The position numbers were made by a program, and so were the translations under genes. DNA of 64,000 bases from Vitellaria paradoxa (lineage: Eukaryota; Streptophyta; Magnoliopsida; Ericales; Sapotaceae). The notes beneath the pieces are model-generated. The model was not told where the DNA came from, made no database searches, and worked only from the letters and a program-made list of their open reading frames with translations. Of this stretch, positions 57,801 through 64,000 are shown one piece after another. The stretch is taken from positions 44,599,084 to 44,663,083 of the forward strand of contig CM034237.1 in the NCBI GenBank assembly GCA_019916065.1, read 5' to 3'. Numbering within the stretch: position 1 is the stretch's first letter; each line of letters begins with the position of its first letter.

Positions 57801-58792
57801 AACATTGTCAAACACTTGAGAGATACACATGTTCATAAATTACACGTACATGAAATATGTTGCAACTTTGAAAAGGAAACTTGTAATCAAATAATAAGAA
57901 TATGAATTTACGTATATTGATTCTATATCATTTATTTTTTTTTTATTTAAGGAATTTTAAGGCCAAAAATTTCTATTTTGTTTGTAAATAAAATCTTTTA
58001 AAATAGATATGAATAAAAGATAAACACATTTTTAGTTCAAAAATGAATAAGTAGTAGTTTTTTCATGTAATTTGTAAAAAAATATATATATTCATTAATG
58101 TCTCCCTACGGTGTTTTGATAATTTTGAAAATTGTCGTGTTGTGTCACATTTGTATCACGTGTTTTATCTGTTCTTACCGTGTTGGAAGTCTAACTATTC
58201 TCTGCTTTCTACCTGGTCGCGGGTTCAGCTCTTATAGTCACCCATGAATTAGATACCATTAGCGGAACTCTGAACCACCATACATCACCAACTGGATCCT
58301 TTATTGGGGTTTGGCAAGGTAGGGAGCTGTCATGCTTATGTCCAGACAGGTACCCATGCTAGTTGCTCTCCGCTGGCCTACTTATAGAGAAAAAAAAAAA
58401 ATACAGATTTATGTAGCTCCTTCATTGATGATAATGTTGGCCAATATTGATTGCTAGCTAGGCTTTTGTCTCATGGCTAGCTGCATGGAAGCTAATTCTT
58501 GTTGAAGGGGGAATTCTGTGATTTGATTACCAAGGATATATAGAGATTGCATGCTATTGTTATTCGTTTTCCTTCCTCAGTTTTCTTGAAATTTGCCATT
58601 TTTTGTTGTACTCGAGTGTTAATTTCCAATTCTTTCTAATGGATGTCCATGTAGTTGTACTGTCTTTGAAAAAAAGGAGGTTTCTGTACTATCAATGTTT
58701 GACCTGAACAAATATGCTAACTTTGATTGTTTATCTTTCTTGATAGGAGGAAGGCTCTGAAAATGCTGCCTTTGAATGATTTGAGGCCCAAT
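45865..58792 (+). CDS. ULP1D: 5' part of a SUMO protease gene, ULP1D/OTS1-like (5 exons, incomplete)
   Basis: Plant ULP1C/ULP1D (OTS) proteins mature SUMO and remove it from targets in the nucleus, using a C-terminal Peptidase_C48 domain. Exons: 45865-46206, 55021-55072, 56467-56561, 56664-56935, 58747-58792; GT-AG introns, frame kept throughout, 269 aa so far. Exon 1 begins MEEEKRKKRPIDLDWEVLLP and contains DGDLEKVIQRLRSSIKTLHSRLPDRGQKLEARLEWLEEEKERRK, the charged N-terminal signature of this family (SDREL...LPDKGEKL...LEEEKQRR in relatives). The middle part is Ser-rich, with DSRTVNAFEKELSFLGGCD. Exon 5 ends at LPLNDLRPN, where relatives go on to an acidic stretch and the protease. No catalytic exons are seen in the remaining 5.2 kb, so the gene either continues past 64000 through a very long intron or is truncated. 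An in-frame GTG upstream (45814) was not used. Confidence 0.8.
46399..46758. mobile_element. Harbinger-like MITE in intron 1 of the ULP1D gene
   Basis: The left end GCTTTTGTTTGAGAGAAGGG (then GAGGGGAGGG) and the reverse complement of the right end GCCCTTGTTTGGGAGGAGAT (then GAAGGGGAGGG) form inverted repeats of about 30 bp. TTA flanks both sides (46396-46398, 46759-46761), the 3-bp duplication typical of PIF/Harbinger. The body is 360 bp and AT-rich, with no transposase. Confidence 0.75.
47849..49875 (+). pseudogene. LINE ORF1 (nucleic-acid-binding protein, DUF4283-like), frameshifted
   Basis: The first open part, 47849-48691, ends with a segment like the DUF4283 region of plant L1 ORF1 proteins (NRCLVGSFRD...INQVKSWVHRKWSLPGGVDVKELEVGRYLFIFPSKELAFQALR). 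The reading then continues in another frame (WIKVVGIPVYLWN at about 48694-48735) and later frames (48837-49202; 49342-49875), so there are at least two frame changes and several stops. A 45-bp unit is duplicated in tandem (48128-48217), giving KVSSNTLHHYGLLGQ followed by KVSSHTLHHSGFLGQ. A CCHC knuckle was not found with certainty. Confidence 0.75.
49919..53560 (+). pseudogene. LINE ORF2: endonuclease, reverse transcriptase, zf-RVT (three frameshifts)
   Basis: The endonuclease lies at 49919-50617 (LSWNIRGCCG, VCLQETK, GGDFN; the final SDH motif falls just after the first frame change, near 50585). The reverse transcriptase spans about 51250-52200, with GEKAPGPDGWTAAFF, RPISLVGAVYKLLSKVLANR, AFVGGRQILDAV, RGLRQGDPLSPFLFII and the catalytic FADD at 51988-51999. 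A C-terminal zf-RVT region is at about 52980-53250 (WKAAIPTRVIFFTWCAVNGKILT, CPLC, HLF..C). Frame changes occur near 50580, 51700 (in an A/T run) and 52560, each shifting +1. In an intact element ORF2 nicks the target DNA and copies the RNA there. Confidence 0.93.
53685..55020. other. Rest of ULP1D intron 1, with a weak minus-strand small ORF
   Basis: Mostly unremarkable intron. On the minus strand, 54273-54211 encodes MAAFPKFFLLSYIILSLSSP then a stop. This is a hydrophobic, signal-peptide-like peptide preceded by a CT-microsatellite leader (54352-54380 on the plus strand as GA). It may be the first exon of a small secreted protein gene or a relic; no downstream exon could be fixed. Confidence 0.35.
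55971..56010 (+). mobile_element. 3' tail of an RTE-type LINE or derived SINE
   Basis: GACCCCAACACGTTTGGGGA followed by TAAGACTTTGTTGAGT...GTTGAG resembles the conserved 3' end of plant RTE LINEs and the SINEs that borrow it. No coding part is attached. Confidence 0.5.
56041..56371. mobile_element. MITE in the intron before exon 3 of the ULP1D gene
   Basis: The left end (GAGGGCGTTTGCAGGCACAA) and the reverse complement of the right end (GGGGGCATTTGGCAACAAAA) form an inverted repeat. The interior is filled with variants of AACTTTTG and CAAAAGTT. No coding sequence. It ends about 95 bases before exon 3. Confidence 0.55.
57432..57742 (-). mobile_element. TRIM (miniature terminal-repeat retrotransposon)
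   Basis: Two 77-bp terminal repeats, 57432-57508 and 57666-57742, enclose only 157 bp. The element lies on the minus strand: next to the right repeat the minus strand reads TGGTATCAGAGCTCTGATTA, the initiator methionine tRNA primer site used by Copia-like elements. Next to the left repeat is a purine-rich GTGAGAGAGAG. The flanks are a perfect 5-bp duplication, AGTAC (57427-57431 and 57743-57747). The repeats differ at 11 of 77 sites by hand count, so it is old. It encodes nothing and would have needed enzymes from elsewhere. It sits in the intron between exons 4 and 5 of the ULP1D-like gene. Confidence 0.93.
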
Positions 58793-59106
58793 GTGAGTTC
58801 TTCCTAATTTCCTTCTTTATATGCTGTTTTTTTTTTTTTTTCTTCTCTCTCTTTCTCTCTCTCTATGTAATGAAACTTAGAATGTGAACATCACATGCTG
58901 CTTTCAAAAAAATAAAATAAAAAAAAAGAAAGAAACACGCATACAAACACACTTATAAACCCCTAGCATTCATCTTGTGTAATTTGTGACTTCTACAACA
59001 ACAAACTATGACAAATTTGGTACTTGGTTGTGCAGTTGCATACTACTTCAGTTGTTGCTGTTTGGTCATGTTCAATAGTATGTTCAATTTAAACAATTTT
59101 TGATTT
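58793..59106. other. Start of the last visible ULP1D intron
   Basis: Begins with the donor GTGAGT, then pyrimidine-rich sequence with a CT run (58838-58863). No exon was found. Confidence 0.4.
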
Positions 59107-59768
59107 TGTTAAACCACTTTCGGAGATACGTTAGTATAGTTTAGTTTATTTTGATTTTATTGTGATAAGGTTTCTTTATTGGTACCGTGGGCTGTCATTA
59201 TGGCTCTCATTATAAATATAATATAAGAAAGCGGGGAGAAGATCATTGTCTTGCAATCTCTATTTTGTCTTCCAACATAGTATCAAAATATTGAACCCAA
59301 GAAAAAATAAAGAAAAAAACAATAAAATGTACCTGAAAATCCTACTAAGCACTAGTGGCCCCTAGTTGCCTGTGGCATCTTTGGTTGCTGCCATTGACCT
59401 TCATCAACGCCAAGCAGAGTGATACTATTCCATGATCACCACCGACCAAGTCCCATTGTTGTTGAAGCTACCACACCCCCTCACACGCTACTGATAGTTT
59501 TTGATCCAACAACCACGTGCGTTGTTCCTTTTGGCTTGTGATGCACATTGTCTTCTAATGTCATTCAATTGTGCTCGCCTTATGTAGGTGACTTTGGACT
59601 CGATCGATGATTTGTTGTAGTTTTGATTTCTATTCGCATTGGCATATTCAGTGTTGTTACAATCGATATTCTATTAAAATCGATGAAGGTCTGGCAAATG
59701 GAATCATAAAATCATTTTTTTACTTGAAAACGTAATTTATTATAGCAGAATTTCTACATTTAAAAAGC

Positions 59769-59945
59769 TTTTATTTTTTTTTGAAATAAATAAAGAATTT
59801 TATTAATAAGAGAAGTGAACAAAGACATGCATCAAGAAAATGTTTACACGAAACTCACCCATATCAATAAAACGAGCCTCAACAACTCTCACAAAAAATT
59901 CTATATCCAGTTCCATACCTCATTTCACCCAACTATACAATAGAC
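59769..59945 (-). mobile_element. Possible 5'-truncated LINE end
   Basis: Read on the minus strand it ends with CTTCTCTTATTAATAAAATT...TTTATTTATTTC and a run of A, like the 3' ends of many plant L1 elements. Only the tail is present. Confidence 0.35.
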
Positions 59946-60039
59946 ACTTTTAAAATGTTTGGCGTGACTCATATAATTAACATTAAAATATTAACTTCAT
60001 TTTAACTTAATTTTGTAAGATTAGAAATGTGTAGGTACC

Positions 60040-61745
60040 TGGGCTGCGGCTTGAGGGCCCAGGATCAGCCCTTACTCCCCTACGGCATAGTCGCATTCTT
60101 CGATAATGATGTTAGTTAGCCACGTGAAAGACTACCACATTGTATAACACACGTTGTTGCGGGAGCACCATTTTCGCAGGACATCTGAATTCTCGGAGAT
60201 GGAACAAGGTCGGGAATATCTCCAACAACGTAACAATTTGCAGGACCATCGGGGATTTAGCAGATTGGAGGCTAGAATTAGGGGACCGTTAGGATTTACC
60301 CAACCAATCTAGAGAGAGATTTATGTAAGGAATGTCTACCTTATTATGGCGTGCCAAGTTAAGGCTAAATATCCTCTTAACGAATTTAAAGCCTTGACTC
60401 CCGCCTAAAAGGGTTCCTTTTTCAGCTATATAAACTCTCCTCCTCTGGAGGGTTCACCATGAATCATCCACCATCTCCACTACTACTGCCCTCCACTCTC
60501 TCTCTCTCTCTCTTGCTCTAGGTTGCCCTAATTCTCACTCCTGCACGGGGACTCTGGTGACTCCACCATTATCAATTGTCAGTATAATTCTCAGAAGGCT
60601 TGACCTCTCCAGGTTGACCTACCACCCACAAAATACTCCACTAGAGACGAATATTGACTTATTAATCATGGCCGGCGACCAAGGCAATAACGGGAATGAA
60701 TCTTGAGATAAGGAGTCATCAGAAATGTCCGACATAGCGGATCAAGTCAAAATACTAACAGAGCAAGTCCTAGCTGTTCAACAAGCCCAAACTACCATAC
60801 AACAAACCCAAGAGGCGATGATGGAAGCTCTCAAAGCCCTCCAACAAAACCCTGCATTGCCTCCTCTCTCAACCTCAACCATCCCGTCTACCACACCGGA
60901 AAACAACCTGAACCTCAATGTAACCCCATAGAACTCAAAATGTCAAGGCATTACCAGACTTTGTTGTCCCAAATTAACCCCACTGCCTTAAATTGCACCC
61001 CTAGACAAACACTTCCTGTTTATCCAACTACTGCCAAACCAACTTATGCTTTGTTCTCCGCCTAGCAAGGAATTCAAGCCAATCTCTTTCACTTAAGCTC
61101 CACCTAATTTCACTCTTATTTTTTTCTACTCAGAACCAAGTTCCCCAAAATCTGCAACCTTTGTTTACTCTAGATCAACTGAAGTACCATGTCAGTGAGT
61201 TGGTGCAGCGAGAGTACGGTTATTCCAGTAGGTCGGAGTTGGATCATTGCCTTCCTAAAGGATCTACCATTCCGACGTTTGTTAAGTTTGATGGGAAGAA
61301 AGGAAATGCAAGGGAACATGTGGTCTGATTCATCGATTATCTCGGAGTACACGCTGAGGATAAAGACTTGTGGTTAAGGGAGTTCTCCAAATCTTTAACC
61401 TACAAGGCATATACTTGGTATGCTAACCTCACTGTGGAATCGGTGAGCTCCTGGGATGATTTGGTAAGGAGGTTTTACGCCAAATTCTTTTACGTGGAAG
61501 AAAGATTGAGTACTCTTCACTTGATGCGAGAATCTTGGAAGCGCGGAGAAGATCTTTTGTCTTATGTATGATGCTTAAGGGGAAGGGCAATTAATGTACG
61601 GGATCCTCTTGCAAAAGAACAAATGGCAAAGATGTGCACAAAGGGAATGTCGACCACTTTCAAAATGCATTTGGTCAACTATCACTTCCCAAACTTCTCC
61701 AGTCTTTGCACAGCCACGAGAAATTTGAGTGGAACAGTGAAGTGA
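60040..61745 (+). pseudogene. Gypsy-like LTR/leader and gag remnant inside the Copia remnant
   Basis: 60040-60640 looks like part of an LTR and leader, with a TATA box (CTATATAAAC at 60426) and a CT run. Then an ATG at 60669 starts a broken gag: a short coiled-coil-like peptide (60725-60931), and a retrotransposon gag core at about 61250-61740 (STIPTFVKFDGKKGNAREHV, stop, FIDYLGVHAEDKDLWLREFSKSLTYKAYTWYANL, SWDDLVRRFYAKFF). Stops and frame changes are frequent. No pol follows. Confidence 0.6.
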
Positions 61746-61974
61746 TCATTTCGGTTGCTCAACACTATGCCTCCACCATCATCATGCGGTAACTACAACA
61801 TCCCATGGAGAAATAAGACGTGTCGTAATGATGGTGCGTTTGCAGCGGAGGTTGAGCAGTCAGCGGTAGTGTACCAGACATACGGAAGAGACGAAGACCA
61901 AGAAAAAAAGACCACGGGCGGTTGAAGGACCTGCCCTCTTTCAATCCCATATCCCAGTGCATGAATCTCCAAGG

Positions 61975-62265
61975 TATTCTTTCCAAGGCCCCTTGTGCTG
62001 GGTTCTAGGTTTCTCCAACGAAAATTTCTCTGGGAATTCGATCTCCAAAAGAACCCTAAGGCATCCTTGTCAAAGGCTCTTTATGCTTGGTTCAGAATCT
62101 CCAAGGAAAATTCCTTTGGGAATTCAATCTCCAATTGAACTCCTAGGGTAACCTTCCTAAATGTTTCCTATGCTTGGTTCAGGATCTCTAGGAAAATTCC
62201 CCCGTGGGAATTGTATCTCCGCAAGAACTCCTAGGGTAATGTTTCTAAATGTTTCCTGTGTAATA
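61975..62265. repeat. Imperfect tandem repeat, three copies
   Basis: Three units share GGTTC..GAATCTCC, then AAAATT.C...GGGAATT, ATCTCC, and GAACTCCTAGGGTAA. The unit starts near 61996, 62094 and 62171, so lengths differ (about 98 and 77). It lies where a gypsy element would have its downstream non-coding region. Confidence 0.55.
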
Positions 62266-62853
62266 AAATGTATTTGTAACATTTTATTATAGGTCTCTTG
62301 GTTTTCATTTTAGTTATTACATTTAATTTACGGTAGTCAATTTGGTAAAAAAAAATGTGCTTGATCCATAGCTAGTATAGTATAGGAAAGAGAAAAATCT
62401 ACCAGGAAGAGTAACAATTAAAACGCTTGTGGTCTATCACTTGAAAACAGGAAAAAAAAAACTTATAAAAGTCTATTTTAATTAAAACTCTTAAAAGTTT
62501 ATTTTGTTTGACAAAATTATCCAAAAATTCTCTCAATTTTTAAAATTGGTAAAAAATCACCTATAAAATCGAGATTTTACCAAATTTACGACCCAAGTTT
62601 GAACTTTTACCTATTTTAGTCCTTTGTTCATGCTTTTAGGGTATGTTCAAGTTGAACATTTCTCTCTTGCTTCTTGTTCTTGGTTTGGGCATATATGAAG
62701 TGCTCCTTTGTCGCTTGTTTCTTTCTTTGTTTGGGTTTTATGCATGTTTGTGCTTGTTTTGAGACTTGTGCACAACCACTTGTTGTTTGGCTCTTGTGGG
62801 TCTATTCATTATTGTTTGATGCTACTCAGATCTTGTTTCGATGCAACTTGTTC

Positions 62854-62865
<12 letters not shown>

Positions 62866-62884
<19 letters not shown>

Positions 62885-62896
62885 GCTATTATTATT
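62866..62896. repeat. (ATT)n microsatellite
   Basis: About nine ATT units with one interruption. Confidence 0.85.
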
Positions 62897-63783
62897 TATT
62901 TATCTATTTTTTTTTTTACAGTTGTTTGGTGCATGCCATTCCTTTGCCAATGGCTGCTACTCATTTTTGTTATTGAGACTACTTGTGGGGATTCTTCTAT
63001 TGTCTCTCAGACTCTGCCTATTTTGTCATGCCAATTAATTGTCTTCCTAAGTCAATATCCCGTGAAAAAGTTGAGTGAAACAAATTATTTGACTTGATCC
63101 CATGTTGTTAAGAGTGTTCCTTGTTGGTTGATAGATGGAGCATTAAATTACGGATTCCCTTTCTAATTCCCAGTCCACTATTTACCATCAATTGCGAACT
63201 GCAAATGCCATTGTCCTGAGTTGGCTATCGCACACACTATTGCCTTGCGTGGTACCTTAAAAGATGATTTGGTATTCTTTGGTAGACTCATTCTCCCAGT
63301 GGGGTAATATTTCGAAAGTCTTTGAGTCTTATGAGCAACTTTTCTCTTTTCACTAGGGTGATTGACCACTTTCTGAATATTATAGCACAATTAAGGCACT
63401 TGGTGATGGTCTCTTACAGTTTAGGTTCTTTCTAGAGAATATGAGGAGTTTATGATAGTTCTGCTTCTTGTTGGCCTTAATGATGATCTTTGTGGCTACC
63501 AAGATTAGCTTCTCAATGATGAGACTATACCTACCATGGCCAATGTCTTGAATTTGACTTGATTTTTCTTCCTTTTCGCATATTATCATTCCCACGATGG
63601 TAAGAAGTCTTCTGCAACTTGTCCCAAATTGTTAGAGATATGTTAGGGTAATTAGTTTATTTTGATTTTATTGTGATATTGTTTCCTTGTATATACCTTG
63701 AACTCTTACAACAAATATAGTATGGGAGACGAGGGGGGAGATAATTATCTTCCAATCTCTTTTTTTATTTTAGCTTATCTATG

Positions 63784-64000
63784 GTGCAACAAGATGGAGG
63801 GATTGATATTAATGTAAGTCACAGGATTCAGGCCGGGCGGACCAAATGGAGGAGTGCTTCGAGGGTCTTGTACGATCGAAAGGTCCCCCTCAAGGTGAAA
63901 GGAAAGTATTATAAGGTGGCAGTAAGACCAGCGTTGCTATATGGATCAGAGTGTTGGGCAGTAAAGCATAATCATGTTCAGAAGATGGCAGTTGCGGAGA
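63784..64000 (+). pseudogene. RTE-clade LINE reverse transcriptase fragment, cut by the window end
   Basis: An open frame from about 63793 to the end reads DGGIDINVSHRIQAGRTKWRSASRVLYDRKVPLKVKGKYYKVAVRPALLYGSECWAVKHNHVQKMAVAE. It matches the conserved C-terminal part of plant RTE-type reverse transcriptases (KLKGKFYR..RPA.LYG.ECW.VK). It has no upstream domain here, so it is a 5'-truncated copy or a fragment. Confidence 0.75.

Larger units (their letters stand above)
59107..63772 (+). mobile_element. Decayed Copia-type LTR retrotransposon remnant
   Basis: A left LTR remnant (59107-59277) and a right LTR remnant (about 63630-63772) share TTTATTTTGATTTTATTGTG and flanking similarity. After the left one comes a degraded methionine-type primer site (TAGTATCAAAATATTGAACC at 59278). 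Just inside the right LTR, about 63070-63590, is a Copia gag (UBN2-like) remnant in several frames (KLSETNYLT, then GLNDDLCGYQ and NDETIPTMANVLNLT). No pol was recognised, so the interior is largely deleted or replaced. Confidence 0.6.

Noticed and set aside
60725..60931. Short Gln-rich coiled-coil gene
   Set aside because: It lies between a gypsy leader and the gag core and is best read as the N-terminal part of that broken gag.

Overview
This is a window of plant nuclear DNA, most likely from a woody eudicot. It is AT-rich, its genes are split by GT-AG introns, and the aldehyde dehydrogenase, xyloglucan-modifying and nucleoside transporter proteins have angiosperm sequences. Most of the rest is typical plant transposon sequence. 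The species cannot be fixed from the sequence.

Layout. 1-8.15 kb: AT-rich intergenic DNA with simple repeats, a 102-bp tandem repeat, an inverted-repeat element cluster and a longer inverted repeat. 8.36-12.49 kb (+): an 11-exon mitochondrial ALDH2-type aldehyde dehydrogenase, apparently intact (531 aa). 14.75-18.06 kb (-): a 4-exon xyloglucan endotransglucosylase/hydrolase (326 aa), intact. 19.76-31.89 kb: one complete 12.1-kb Ty3/gypsy element of the Tat type, lying on the minus strand with two 886-bp LTRs. Its gag-pol is broken by four stops and a frameshift. Between pol and the 3' LTR it carries a separate plus-strand gene with four exons, and a 147-bp tandem repeat. 31.9-38.3 kb: intergenic DNA with foldback elements and a hAT-type element containing a roughly 370-bp GT/GC-rich alternating purine-pyrimidine tract. 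38.79-42.61 kb (+): a 2-exon equilibrative nucleoside transporter like ENT1 (424 aa). 43.6 kb: a very small tRNA-derived SINE with clean target-site duplications.

45.87 kb to the window end: the 5' half of a SUMO-protease gene like ULP1D/OTS1 (five exons, 269 aa). Its introns are filled with transposons: a full-length but frameshifted L1-type LINE (47.68-53.67 kb, 19-bp target-site duplication), a Harbinger-like MITE, a 311-bp TRIM with a perfect 5-bp duplication, a Copia remnant with a gypsy gag remnant inside it, and an RTE LINE fragment at the very end. The protease domain exons do not appear in the window.

The four host genes are unrelated in function (aldehyde oxidation, wall remodelling, nucleoside transport, SUMO processing) and form no cluster. 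The most interesting object is the antisense, intron-containing gene carried by the Tat element. Its orientation explains how introns can survive an RNA-based life cycle. All splice models, domain names and divergence counts were made by eye.
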